DNA from: Saccharothrix coeruleofusca
GTDB taxonomy: Bacteria > Actinomycetota > Actinomycetes > Mycobacteriales > Pseudonocardiaceae
Direction of reading: 5' to 3'
Assembly: GCF_014648515.1 (NCBI RefSeq)
Contig: NZ_BMRG01000009.1
Coordinates: 78,791 to 142,790, forward strand
DNA length: 64,000 nucleotides
Shown here: positions 46,633 to 54,403 of the stretch, one piece after another
Layout: every line of letters begins with the position of its first letter
How positions within the stretch are numbered: the first letter of the stretch is position 1
Translations under genes and position numbers: made by a program
The notes under the pieces: generated by a model
The model's input: only the letters and a program-made list of their open reading frames with translations
Databases searched by the model: none
Told to the model about the DNA's origin: nothing

Positions 46633-47199
46633 TCAGATCGTCGCGGTGAGGGTTTTGAGCTGGTCGAACGACTGGCGCACGATCCGCGCCAGGTCCTGGT
46701 CGGCAGGCCCGCTCAGCCAGTGCTCGAACGCCACGCGCAGGACCGCGATGCCCGCCTCGGCCGCCAGGCTCGCCTCCGGGTCCGCGACACCCCGGCGGCG
46801 CAGCCCGTCGGCGATGGCGGCGGACAGCGATGCCAGCTTGATCAGTTCGCGTTCCCGCAGCTCCGCGTTGGCCGAGATGATCGAGTAGCGCTGTCGGGCG
46901 GTCTCGTGCTGCCCTCCGAGCACCGCCGCGGCGGCGTCGAGGGCGGCCAGGACGGCCGTCATCGTCGACGCCGAGGCAGGAGCGTCCTCGACGGCTTCGG
47001 CGAGGCGGTCGAGCAGGACGGCCGAGCTCGCGAAGAGCACCTCGCGCTTGTCGGCGAAGTGCCGGAAGAACGTCCTGGCCGTCAGCCCCGCCCGCTGGGC
47101 GATCTCGGCCACCGTCGTCTGCTCGTACCCGCGTTCGACGAAGAGCTCCATCGCGGCCTGCCTCAGTCGGCCGCTCGCGTCGGGCTCCCATCGACTCAT
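46633..47199 (-). CDS. TetR-family regulator
   Basis: The 188-residue protein has a clear TetR DNA-binding domain (LRQAAMELFVERGYEQTTVA, IAQRAGLTARTFFRHFADKREVLF). The rest is the helical ligand domain. It is divergent from the cyclase-family gene at 47320, with a palindrome at 47215-47233 between them that is its likely operator. Confidence 0.9.
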   Translation of the reverse strand: MSRWEPDASGRLRQAAMELFVERGYEQTTVAEIAQRAGLTARTFFRHFADKREVLFASSAVLLDRLAEAVEDAPASASTMTAVLAALDAAAAVLGGQHETARQRYSIISANAELRERELIKLASLSAAIADGLRRRGVADPEASLAAEAGIAVLRVAFEHWLSGPADQDLARIVRQSFDQLKTLTATI

Positions 47200-47214
47200 G
47201 GCGCGATCCTAGGA

Positions 47215-47233
47215 CATGTCACGTGATGACATG
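47215..47233. promoter_or_regulatory. Palindromic operator, TetR/cyclase intergenic region
   Basis: CATGTCA and TGACATG form a perfect 7-bp inverted repeat separated by five bases. It lies 15 bases upstream of the TetR start codon, in the 120-base gap to the divergent cyclase-family gene. Confidence 0.75.
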
Positions 47234-47319
47234 GTCTGCCACGTTGAGGTGACCTCCATTGCGGTCCGCCCACCCGCTCGGTACTGCTCCTGGTAGCCGT
47301 CGCGCCGAAGGAGGCCCAC

Positions 47320-48552
47320 GTGAACCCGGATCTGCTGCGCAACTACCTCGTCCAGCACCACGTGGGACGCCGTGACCTGCTGCGCCTGGCGGGCGCGGCG
47401 GGCGCGGCCCACCTGGTGGCCGCGGCTCCCGCCGCCGCGGCACCCGACGCGGGCGGCCTGGACGACACGCCGTTCGACTACGCCGACCCGGCGAACCTGG
47501 CCGACTGGGCGCCCAGCCGGTACGGGCCCGACGACCAGCGCGGCGCGCTCAACGAGGTCACCCCGGCCAAGACCGCCGCCGCCCTGGCGCTGCTGCGGCC
47601 CCGCCGCGAGGTCACCACCTACAACCTGGGCGAGCTGATGTGGAACGGCTTCCCGGCGTTCAGCACCGACCCCCGCCGCACCTACGAGCAGCGGCTCACC
47701 ATCTGGGGCTACCCGCCGCCGCCCGGCTTCCAGGAGCAGGGCGGCGTCCTGGTGTCGCTGGAGCCGCTGGGCGCCAACCGGGTCAGCGTCCACGAGGAGC
47801 GGTTCGAGGCGGAGTTCTCGACCAGACACCCGAAACCGCTCGCCACCACCTTCCAGATCGGCAGCCAGCTGGACAACCTCAACCACGTCGGCGCGGCCGA
47901 GTTCTTCTACAACGGCCTGCGCGGACCGGACATCGCCCGCGCCCACGGCACGATCCGGCTCGGCGCGGAGAACGTGGGACCGGTGGTCACCCGCGGCGTG
48001 CTGCTGGACGTGCTGGGCGTCAAGCTCGCCCAAGGCCGCGCGGAGGACCTGGCGGAACCGACGACAGGTGGTCGTCCGCTGCTGCGCGAGAACTACCGCA
48101 TCACCGTGGAGGACATCCGCGACGCCCTGGAGTTCGGCGGCGTCGAACGGGTCGAGCCCGGTGACGCGGTGCTGTTCCGCACCGGCTGGAGCGGGCTGCT
48201 GGCCCACCGGCACCCGGACGACCTCGCCCGCTGGGCGGGCTCGCGCGGCCTGCCCGGCATCTACCTGCGCGAAGCCCGCTGGCTGGCCCGCTCCCGGCCG
48301 GCGATCGTCGGCGGCGACACCTGGGCGCTGGAGGTGCTGGGCAACCCGGTCAACGACGACGGCAGCGCCTTCCCGGTGCACCAGGAGCTGATCATGCGCC
48401 ACGGCATCCGCATCGGGGAGTCCTACGTCGTGGACCGTCTCGCCGCCGACCGCGTGCACGAGTTCGTGTTCATCGTGACGCCGCAGTACTCCCAGGGGGC
48501 GACCGCGGGCAACACCCCGCCCGCCGCGCTGGGGCAGCCCCGGCGGCGCTGA
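47320..48552 (+). CDS. Exported cyclase-family (kynurenine-formamidase-like) protein
   Basis: The 410-residue protein has a twin-arginine-like leader (VGRRDLLRLAGAAGAAHLVA) and a cyclase/formamidase domain (PF04199-like; ESYVVDRLAADRVHEFVFIVTP at the C-terminus). The family metal motif HxGTHxDxP is altered here to QLDNLNHVGAAEFFYNG, as in the long subfamily of these enzymes. AAGGAGG is five bases before the GTG. It probably hydrolyses an amide or lactone and is controlled by the divergent TetR protein. Confidence 0.78.
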   Translation: MNPDLLRNYLVQHHVGRRDLLRLAGAAGAAHLVAAAPAAAAPDAGGLDDTPFDYADPANLADWAPSRYGPDDQRGALNEVTPAKTAAALALLRPRREVTTYNLGELMWNGFPAFSTDPRRTYEQRLTIWGYPPPPGFQEQGGVLVSLEPLGANRVSVHEERFEAEFSTRHPKPLATTFQIGSQLDNLNHVGAAEFFYNGLRGPDIARAHGTIRLGAENVGPVVTRGVLLDVLGVKLAQGRAEDLAEPTTGGRPLLRENYRITVEDIRDALEFGGVERVEPGDAVLFRTGWSGLLAHRHPDDLARWAGSRGLPGIYLREARWLARSRPAIVGGDTWALEVLGNPVNDDGSAFPVHQELIMRHGIRIGESYVVDRLAADRVHEFVFIVTPQYSQGATAGNTPPAALGQPRRR

Positions 48553-48559
48553 ACGGCCG

Positions 48560-48593
48560 CGTGCCCGGCACCACGTGGGTGGCGCCGGGCACG
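48560..48593. terminator. Hairpin terminator between convergent genes
   Basis: A perfect 10-bp stem (48560-48569 and 48584-48593) encloses a 14-base loop that can itself pair. It separates the cyclase-family gene (+) from the CotH gene (-). Confidence 0.8.
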
Positions 48594-48601
48594 CGGGTCC
48601 A

Positions 48602-50572
48602 TCAACTGCCTGCGCAGGTGAGCGTTGGCGTGCTGGGTGATCCGGTGGACGACCCGAGGAAGCCGAACGTGGTGCTCGCGCCCGCCGCCAGCGAGCCGTT
48701 GTGGGAGGCGTTGCGGGCGGTGATCGACGCACCCTGGTTGGTCAGCGCCGTGTTCCACGACTGGTTGACCACCTCACCGCCTGCCGCGGTCCAGGACACG
48801 CTCCAGCCGTTGATCGCCGACGCGCCCGCGGTGACCCGGACCTCGGCCTGGAACCCACCGGACCACTGGCCGGTCACGGTGTAGGTCGCGGCGCAGCCCG
48901 CCGTGCCGGGCGCGGTCGTGCCGCCCCACCCCTCCGCGGAGTCCAGCCAGGCGATGCGGCGCGCCGTCCAGTCCCGCAGGTGCTGCACCTGGCCTTCCCA
49001 GGTGGGTGCGGTGGGGGTGATGAAAGGACCGACCATCCGCGTGCTGAGGATCGGCCAGCGCTGGAAGTTGCGCTGCGCGGCGTTGGTCAGCGGCCGGGCC
49101 AGCGCCTCGATCCTGGTCTGCAGCGCGGAGTCGGAGAGCACGCCGCGGCGCAGCGACTGCCAGCGCGCCTTGAGCTCGGTGACGAAGGCGGGGTCGCGCA
49201 GCAGTTGGGCGTACCAGTCGTTGGCCACCGGCTGCCGGGTCTGCAGGTGCTGCCAGCCCGCCGCCTGGTCGTTCTGGAAGTACCCGCCCACGCCGTAGGT
49301 GAGGTCGAAGTCCCACAGCGGACCGGCGAAGATCTTGGTGTCCCGGTCCTTGTAGAAGTGGGAGCTGCGGATGTAGGCGTCCATGTTGCGGCTGAGCTCG
49401 TTGACGATCAGGTTGTCGATGAAAGAGCCGACGTCGATGTACTTCCGGTAGCCGGTCGCCGGGTCGGCGAAGTTCGGCGCTCTGAGCACGTCGTGGAACT
49501 CCTGTATGTGGTTGCGCAGCCAGTCCCGCTGGGCGGGCTGCAGCGGCGACGGGTCGACCACTTCGAGGTAGTTCCAGCAGGAGGCCGCGGGGCCGGTGCA
49601 CGGCAGCGTCGGCTCCTCGGCTGCCAGCCACTCGAACTTCCAGATGTACCCGCCCTGGATCGCGGGCAGGGTCGTGTCGGTCTCCTTGAGCTTCTTGAGG
49701 TTCAACCGGTTCTTGCTGTTCTTGATCGTCTCGATGAGCAGGTAGACGCCCATGTAGTCGTTGGCGCCCACCGGGGTGGTGTCGGTGTTGAGGTAGAACT
49801 CGACGAACGAGTACCGCGGGGCCTTCAGCCCCATCTCCCTGCCCAGCTCGAAGGTAAGCGCTTCCCGGATCAGCGACTTGTCCGGGTAGGGCCCGCGCAG
49901 CACCCAGTCGGAGTCGGCGGGCATCCCCAGCACCGGGTAGTCGGCGTCATCGTTGGCGTTGTCGTGGAACTCCATGCGGTACGGCGTCTTCTCGAACATC
50001 GCCGACGACTGCCCGCGCAGCCGGACCCCGGCACGGGTGGCCACCGCCGGGGCCTCGGCCAGCGACGTGGTTCCCCCGCTGCCGGGCTGGAAGATCATGG
50101 CGGCGGCGTCGATGTCCTGGCGTCCCGGCTTGCCCGCGCCGTAGGAGTCGATCAGCACCAGCGGCAGGTCGTGCGCCGTGGTGGTCTCGCGCGCGGCGTA
50201 CATGGCCGTTCCGGGGGCCCCGGAGGCGGTCCCGCCGACGAACGCCTGCGCGCGCAGCTGGGTGGTGCGGGTGAACTGCAGCGGGGTGCCCTGGTAGAGC
50301 TGGGACTGCGCGGTGGGCAGCGTCCCGTCGGTGGTGTAGCGGATCTGGGCCCCGCTGATCGCGGTGCTCAGCGACACCGACACCTGCCCCTGGAAAGTGC
50401 CGCTGGGCACGGAGAAGACGATGTCGCCGGTCAGGTCGCCCGCCGCGCTCGCGGCGGGGTCGGCGGCCTGGCCGCCGGGGGCGGGGGCGGCACCCGCCGA
50501 TAACGGGACGAGGAGCCCGGCGAGGAGCACGGCGGCGACCGCGACCCCTCCGGTGCGGTGAGTCAGACGCAC
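48602..50572 (-). CDS. Secreted CotH-kinase-domain protein with CBM2
   Basis: The 656-residue protein has a signal peptide, a chitobiase-like beta-sandwich (IRYTTDGTLPTAQSQLYQG, near residues 55-110) and a CotH domain (GVRLRGQSSAMFEKTPYRME, DKSLIREALTFELGREMG, IDNLIVNELSRNMDAYIRS, AGPLWDFDLTYGVGGY). A C-terminal family 2 carbohydrate-binding module (YTVTGQWSGGFQAEVRVTAG, with conserved Trp and end cysteines) follows. CotH domains are protein-kinase-fold enzymes; here it is exported and probably anchored on cellulose or chitin. GTG 50572 has AGGAGG upstream and overlaps the VTC gene. Last gene of a three-gene operon. Confidence 0.9.
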   Translation of the reverse strand: MRLTHRTGGVAVAAVLLAGLLVPLSAGAAPAPGGQAADPAASAAGDLTGDIVFSVPSGTFQGQVSVSLSTAISGAQIRYTTDGTLPTAQSQLYQGTPLQFTRTTQLRAQAFVGGTASGAPGTAMYAARETTTAHDLPLVLIDSYGAGKPGRQDIDAAAMIFQPGSGGTTSLAEAPAVATRAGVRLRGQSSAMFEKTPYRMEFHDNANDDADYPVLGMPADSDWVLRGPYPDKSLIREALTFELGREMGLKAPRYSFVEFYLNTDTTPVGANDYMGVYLLIETIKNSKNRLNLKKLKETDTTLPAIQGGYIWKFEWLAAEEPTLPCTGPAASCWNYLEVVDPSPLQPAQRDWLRNHIQEFHDVLRAPNFADPATGYRKYIDVGSFIDNLIVNELSRNMDAYIRSSHFYKDRDTKIFAGPLWDFDLTYGVGGYFQNDQAAGWQHLQTRQPVANDWYAQLLRDPAFVTELKARWQSLRRGVLSDSALQTRIEALARPLTNAAQRNFQRWPILSTRMVGPFITPTAPTWEGQVQHLRDWTARRIAWLDSAEGWGGTTAPGTAGCAATYTVTGQWSGGFQAEVRVTAGASAINGWSVSWTAAGGEVVNQSWNTALTNQGASITARNASHNGSLAAGASTTFGFLGSSTGSPSTPTLTCAGS

Positions 50573-51393
50573 GATGCCTCCTGCTCGGGTCGGTGGGACG
50601 TGGTCGGTGCCTGCTCCACCGACGGGATGGTGCTGCGGAAGTGGCGGCGCAGCGTCCGCCGCCACGGCACGTCGGGCAGGTCCAGGCGCAGGGCGGCCAG
50701 CCCGGTGGCGTACTTGGAGATGCGGACGGGCCGGATGCCCATCTGCCACAGCATCCGGTCGACCGGGGTGGCGGCCGAAGCGCTCTTGGTCTCGACCACG
50801 GCCAGCGCGGGCAGCCGCAGCGTGGACTCGGCGTCCCGCCAGGTCAGCCCCAGGTCGACGGTGACCCGGCTGGCCGATGCGGGCAGCAGCAGGGTGGCGC
50901 GCTGGTAGTCGGTGATCAGGACCGGGTCCAGGGAGCTGCCCGCCGCGGGGCCGAGCGACTCGCGGGTGAGCGCCTCGTCGATGAAGTCGCGGCCGGGGCG
51001 CACGGTGCCGCAGTCCCGCGGGTGGTACGGCAGCCGGTGCTTGGTGATGCTGCCCCGCGCACCGCTGATCTTGACCTCCAGCCAGCACTCGGCGGAGTCG
51101 AGGTAGGTGCGGGTGCGCACCTTGAACCGGCGGCGCCTGCGGTAGGCCGCGCAGTGGTAGCTGGCCAGCCGAGGGGTGTCGAAGTACACCGACTCGTAGC
51201 GGAAGGTGCGCTGCCCGCCGATGTCCAGCACCTTGGCGAACGGCTCGACCTGCTCCAGCAGGCGCGGCAGCGTCGAGGTGGGGATGAGGTACTTGCGGTC
51301 CACCCTGGTCTGCAGCGCGGCGCGGTCGACCAGTTCGGCCAGCCCGACGGCGGCCAGCCGGGCAAGGGCCGCCGTGACGGGCGTCGTGGTCAT
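50563..51393 (-). CDS. VTC-domain polyphosphate-polymerase-like protein
   Basis: The 276-residue protein has the VTC tunnel-fold motifs: TRVDRKYLIPTSTLPRLLEQ, RTFRYESVYFDTPRLASYH, FKVRTRTYLDSAECWLEVK and a late VVETKSASAATPVDRML. In the family basic and acidic residues line a tunnel that binds ATP and polyphosphate. The VTC-DUF4956-CotH gene trio is a recurring bacterial association. Its ATG overlaps the DUF4956 stop (ATGA). Confidence 0.87.
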   Translation of the reverse strand: MTTTPVTAALARLAAVGLAELVDRAALQTRVDRKYLIPTSTLPRLLEQVEPFAKVLDIGGQRTFRYESVYFDTPRLASYHCAAYRRRRRFKVRTRTYLDSAECWLEVKISGARGSITKHRLPYHPRDCGTVRPGRDFIDEALTRESLGPAAGSSLDPVLITDYQRATLLLPASASRVTVDLGLTWRDAESTLRLPALAVVETKSASAATPVDRMLWQMGIRPVRISKYATGLAALRLDLPDVPWRRTLRRHFRSTIPSVEQAPTTSHRPEQEASCV

Positions 51394-51992
51394 CGGTGTG
51401 CTCCCGACCGTGCGGGGGTCCCCGTCGCGGCGGGCAGGCCGCGGTCGGTCAGCGCGTACCGGACGTCGACCACGGTCGTCTCGTTGACCATGTCGAGCCG
51501 CTGCACGGTGACGGCGTGCACCCTGGCGTTGAGCAGCTGCTCCAGGTGGGCGATGAGCGCGACGTGGTCGGTGATGGCCGAGTCGAGCACCAGGATCTGG
51601 TGCCGGTAGTTCCGCAACAGCCGCCGGTGGTCGCCGAGGAACATCACCACGACGATGAGCGCCATCAGACCGCCGTTGAGCCACACCGAGCTGGTGCTCA
51701 ACGCGCCCAGGATGCCCAGCGCGAGGGCGGAGAAGTAGTACGCGACCTCGTGCTGGTCCAGTTCGGTCGAGCGCAGGCGGATGATGGACAGCACGCCGAA
51801 CAGCGCCATTCCCAGCCCGAGCCCGGCGCCGACGTTGCTGGAGCTCAGCGCGCTGGCGACGGCGAGGACGCCCGCGTTGACCCCTAAGTAGGCGACGACC
51901 AGGTCGCGGCGGCGGTGGCGTGGGAAGTAGAGCCCGAACACGAGCAGTACCACCGCGCAGATGTCGATGGCGAACAAGACGAGCTGGGACAT
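51390..51992 (-). CDS. DUF4956 membrane protein
   Basis: The 200-residue protein has about four transmembrane helices in its first 125 residues (LVLFAIDICAVVLLVFGLYF; NVGAGLGLGMALFGVLSIIRL; VAYYFSALALGILGAL; LMALIVVVMFLG) and a cytoplasmic C-terminal domain. LFGVLSIIRLRSTELDQHEVAYYF is close to the family signature. It is the first gene of the operon with VTC and CotH proteins, suggesting a membrane complex. Function unknown. Confidence 0.87.
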   Translation of the reverse strand: MSQLVLFAIDICAVVLLVFGLYFPRHRRRDLVVAYLGVNAGVLAVASALSSSNVGAGLGLGMALFGVLSIIRLRSTELDQHEVAYYFSALALGILGALSTSSVWLNGGLMALIVVVMFLGDHRRLLRNYRHQILVLDSAITDHVALIAHLEQLLNARVHAVTVQRLDMVNETTVVDVRYALTDRGLPAATGTPARSGAHR

Positions 51993-52328
51993 CTCGTACG
52001 TTCCTCCTGAGCCGCTGCTGGTCGGCCAGGCGCCGCCCGCGTCTTGGCGGGGGTCTGCAGGACGGTCGCCGAAACTTTTCGTGCCTTCAGGTAAACTTTC
52101 GGGAACCCGTTCGAAACCATAGGTGCATGACGGGTGTCACGTCAATGAACTTCCGGCACGCCAACGTATACCAAAAGGGCGAATCTGCCCCAGGTTGGAC
52201 CGATTAAGCTGCGGTCCGAGCACCTCTTGAGGCAGGCAATGGCCGGTGTCGACGGTCGGAACCCCGAAGCGTCTCGGTTCGAAAATTTCGTAGCCCCGGA
52301 GGTGGGTCGCTTGAGCCGAAAGGGTGAA
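51993..52328. other. 336-base intergenic region upstream of the CotH operon
   Basis: No gene is visible. The region is relatively AT-rich around 52075-52170 and holds a small inverted repeat TGACG/CGTCA (52128-52132 and 52140-52144). The promoter of the DUF4956-VTC-CotH operon should lie near 52030-52120. Confidence 0.45.
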
Positions 52329-53249
52329 TCAGCGGCCGGCGGCCAGCACCGCGTCGGCGATCACCCGGTGTCCCTCCGGGGTGGGGTGCACGTCGGTGAG
52401 ACGGCAGAAGTAGGTCAGCGAGCACACCCGCGCCACCGGCGCGGGGATCGGGCCGTAGGTCGGGTCCTGGGCCACCTCGGTCAGCGGCCCGTAGCCGCCG
52501 GTAACCTCGGTGATGTCGACGAACTTCGCCCCGACCTTCTCGTACTCGGCCCTGAGCGCGGCGTTGAAGAAGTCCCGGAACAGGGTCACCGACAGCCGGG
52601 CGAGGTCCTGGCCGTTGCCGAACGCGGGGGACACCCACGCCCCGAGGAACACGTCCGGGTAGGTCAACCCCACGATCGGCGCGTCGCCCGCGGCGTCGCG
52701 CAGGGCGGGCAGCATCGCGGCCAGGTTGGCCCGGACCTCGGTCACGGCCCGTGACGCGCACGCCAGCGCGTCCGACGCCCGCGCGCACGGCGCCAGGTCG
52801 TTGCCGCCGATCACCACGGTCACCAGGCCGATCCGCCCCCGGTGCTCGCGCAGCACCCGCACGGCCGCGTCGAGCTGGGTGAGGCCCTGCGGGTCCGGTG
52901 CGCCGGTGGCGCGGTTTCCGGGTGCGCACCCGGCTTCACCGCGCATCTGCGCGGAGGTGGCGCCGCTGCACGCCAGGTTGATCAACCGCAGGTCCGACTG
53001 CTCGGCCACGAGGTGGGCGAAGCCGTCCGGCGAGGAACCCGCCCCCGAGCCGGCCTCCGCCGGTCGGTAACCGGTCGCGTAGGAATCGCCCAGCGACACG
53101 TACACGCGCTCGGCGGGCGGTGCGCTGCTCGTCGTCGGGGCCGATGGGTTGGTCGACGTCGTCCCCGGAGTGCCCGCAGGTCCGGCCGTGCACGCCGCGA
53201 GCACCGTCAGCAGTGCCGCCACCAGTGCGGATCTTCCCACTCCCGGCAC
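52329..53249 (-). CDS. Secreted SGNH-family lipase/esterase (lipoprotein)
   Basis: The 306-residue protein has a lipoprotein signal (lipobox LAAC), a Ser/Thr/Pro linker, and an SGNH hydrolase domain: block I SLGDSYATGY (catalytic Ser), block II LACSGATS (Gly), block III VIGGNDLAPC (Asn), and block V DVHPTPEGHRV (Asp, His). Pairs of cysteines in the domain fit the disulfides of Streptomyces-type SGNH lipases. It hydrolyses an acyl ester at the cell surface. GTG start with GAGGGG upstream. Confidence 0.9.
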   Translation of the reverse strand: MPGVGRSALVAALLTVLAACTAGPAGTPGTTSTNPSAPTTSSAPPAERVYVSLGDSYATGYRPAEAGSGAGSSPDGFAHLVAEQSDLRLINLACSGATSAQMRGEAGCAPGNRATGAPDPQGLTQLDAAVRVLREHRGRIGLVTVVIGGNDLAPCARASDALACASRAVTEVRANLAAMLPALRDAAGDAPIVGLTYPDVFLGAWVSPAFGNGQDLARLSVTLFRDFFNAALRAEYEKVGAKFVDITEVTGGYGPLTEVAQDPTYGPIPAPVARVCSLTYFCRLTDVHPTPEGHRVIADAVLAAGR

Positions 53250-53379
53250 GTCGACCCCTCCCGTTCGGAATACGACCGGGTTCCCAGCCTACCGGGCGGC
53301 AAACCTCCATCCACAGTGGACCGTGCTGGCAGTGCCGGTCGGCGGAGGATGTCCGGTCCTGCGGGGCGGCCGGCCACCG

Positions 53380-53874
53380 CTACCGGTCCAGGACCTGCTC
53401 GCGCAGGATGTCCGCGTGCCCGCAGTGCTGGGCGAGCTCGCGCAGCACGTGCAGGTAGACCCAGCGCAGGGGGAGCGGTCCGCGCCGGTTGCCGTGCAGG
53501 ACGTCGTCCAGCGCCAGGGAAGACGTCGTCAGGCGGGAGGCTTGGCACGCTTCGCGGTGCGCGCGCCGCACGGCGGCGATGGTGTCGTCGTCGGTGAGCA
53601 CGAACGACTCGTCCGCCGTGGCGGGGATGCCGATCTCGGCGCGCGAGCGGCACGTGACGGCTTCGTCGAACCAGACCCGCTCCACGAAGGTCGCGTGCTT
53701 GACCAGGCCCAGCAGGGTGGTGCGCGACGGCACCAGTGAACGGCGGGCCTGCTCCTCGGTCAACCCGTCCAGGCAGTCGCCCAGCGCGCGGCGGTGCTCG
53801 TCGAGGAACGCCTCGAACTGCGCCCGCAGGGGTCGGTCGAAGACGTCTTGGCTGGACGGCGCCGAAGAGGACAT
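53380..53874 (-). CDS. DinB/DUF664-like protein
   Basis: The 164-residue four-helix-bundle protein has DinB-type features: a histidine in GLVKHATFVERVWFDEAV, LDDVLHGNRRGPLPLRWVYLHVLRELAQHCGHADILRE with three further metal-ligand histidines. Several members are mycothiol- or bacillithiol-dependent transferases. It is divergent from the leader-peptide/tRNA locus starting at 54014; the gap of 139 bases would contain both promoters. Confidence 0.85.
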   Translation of the reverse strand: MSSSAPSSQDVFDRPLRAQFEAFLDEHRRALGDCLDGLTEEQARRSLVPSRTTLLGLVKHATFVERVWFDEAVTCRSRAEIGIPATADESFVLTDDDTIAAVRRAHREACQASRLTTSSLALDDVLHGNRRGPLPLRWVYLHVLRELAQHCGHADILREQVLDR

Positions 53875-53948
53875 GCGCGCAGCGTCGCAGGAGCGTGTGC
53901 GCGGATCAACCCGCGAAAGCGGATTTCGGCTTTCCGTGTGAAAAAAGA

Positions 53949-53977
53949 TTGTGCCGCGATCCCGCGTGGTGCATCCT
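53949..53977 (+). promoter_or_regulatory. Possible promoter of the leader/tRNA operon
   Basis: TTGTGC (53949-53954) and CATCCT (53972-53977) are spaced by 17 bases, 37 bases before the leader ATG. The -10 match is weak, so this is only a candidate. TGTGCC/GGCACA arms (53950-53955 and 53981-53986) overlap it. Confidence 0.35.
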
Positions 53978-54013
53978 TGTGGCACATCGGGAAACGGGAG
54001 TCGGGAGCAGGTC

Positions 54014-54118
54014 ATGGCGGACATGTGGCGACGAGGTGCGCAGTGCCTCCGCACGTGCCTCTGCCTCTGCCTGTGGCTGTGCGGCCTGCCGCTGAACCGC
54101 GCGGTCTCCCCGCCGTGA
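54014..54118 (+). CDS. Cys/Leu/Trp-rich leader peptide (34 aa) of a tRNA operon
   Basis: This small ORF has GGGAG six bases before its ATG and ends at a TGA (54116-54118). Codons 15-23 (54056-54082) encode CLCLCLWLC using only TGC, CTC, CTG and TGG. Four tRNA genes just downstream have anticodons GCA, GAG, CAG and CCA, which read exactly these codons. In total it holds five Cys, seven Leu and two Trp. An intrinsic terminator follows 22 bases after the stop. This is the layout of a ribosome-mediated attenuation leader. A free-standing function of the peptide (antimicrobial, metal binding) cannot be excluded. A second in-frame ATG lies at codon 4. Confidence 0.8.
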   Translation: MADMWRRGAQCLRTCLCLCLWLCGLPLNRAVSPP

Positions 54119-54149
54119 CCTGAACCAGGTCGGACCGGCAGGAGGCCGC
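54081..54149 (+). promoter_or_regulatory. Candidate antiterminator pairing of the attenuator
   Basis: GCGGCCTGCCG (54081-54091, codons 23-26 of the leader ORF) can pair over all 11 bases with CGGCA (54136-54140) plus GGCCGC (54144-54149), leaving a GGA bulge. The second arm overlaps the 5' arm of the terminator (54141-54151), so the two helices exclude each other. The upstream arm begins at the last codon of the Cys/Leu/Trp run. Confidence 0.6.
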
Positions 54150-54184
54150 CCATCGGGAAACCGATCCGGGCGGCTTCTCCTTTT
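54141..54184 (+). terminator. Intrinsic terminator between leader ORF and tRNA genes
   Basis: The hairpin has stacked stems GGAG/CTCC, GCCGCCC/GGGCGGC and ATCGG/CCGAT, small bulges (CC, TT), a GAAA tetraloop and a TTTT tract right after the stem. It is one of the few terminators in this window with a T run. It ends only 17 bases before the first tRNA. Confidence 0.9.
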
Positions 54185-54201
54185 GCCGGTCATTTCACCG
54201 A

Positions 54202-54270
54202 GGTGGCGCGCTTCGGAAGCGGAACGGTCTCCAAAACCGTTTCCCGAGGGTTCGACTCCTTCCGCCACTG
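54202..54270 (+). tRNA. tRNA-Trp(CCA), minimal D-arm
   Basis: Acceptor 54202-54208 pairs with 54263-54269 (first pair G-U), discriminator G at 54270. The D-arm 54209-54221 is a 5-bp stem with only a CGG loop. The anticodon stem 54224-54228/54236-54240 carries loop CTCCAAA with anticodon CCA at 54231-54233. Variable loop TTCCC; T-arm GAGGG-TTCGACT-CCTTC. CCA anticodon and G73 fit tryptophan identity. At 69 bases it is short, and no linker separates acceptor and D stems. CCA end not encoded. Standard tRNA finders may miss it. Confidence 0.75.
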
Positions 54271-54324
54271 CTCGACGCCGCCCATTTCCGCACGGGCGTC
54301 GGTGTGCTCGTCGACAACTTCGGA
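54271..54324 (+). other. Spacer with hairpin between tRNA-Trp and tRNA-Leu(GAG)
   Basis: A 7-bp inverted repeat CGACGCC/GGCGTCG (54273-54279 and 54295-54301) fills most of the spacer; it may guide processing. No tRNA fold is seen in it. Confidence 0.4.
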
Positions 54325-54398
54325 GCGGTTCTAGCCCAACCGGCAGAGGCGTCTGGTCGAGGACCAGTCCAGTCGGGGTTCGAGTCCCCGGAACCGCA
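54325..54398 (+). tRNA. tRNA-Leu(GAG)-like, class I body
   Basis: Acceptor GCGGTTC (54325-54331) pairs with 54391-54397, with A73 at 54398. The D-arm is GCC/GGC with an 11-base loop containing GG. The anticodon loop 54357-54363 is TCGAGGA with anticodon GAG at 54359-54361; position 33 is C instead of the near-universal U. The variable loop is only five bases and the T-arm is CGGGG-TTCGAGT-CCCCG. Normal bacterial leucine tRNAs have a long variable arm, so charging by LeuRS is uncertain. CCA end not encoded. Confidence 0.75.
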
Positions 54399-54403
54399 CT
54401 CCG

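Noticed and set aside
54271-54324. A possible fifth tRNA between the Trp and Leu(GAG) genes.
   Set aside because: It contains only one 7-bp hairpin and no T-arm consensus (TTCGA) or acceptor pairing.
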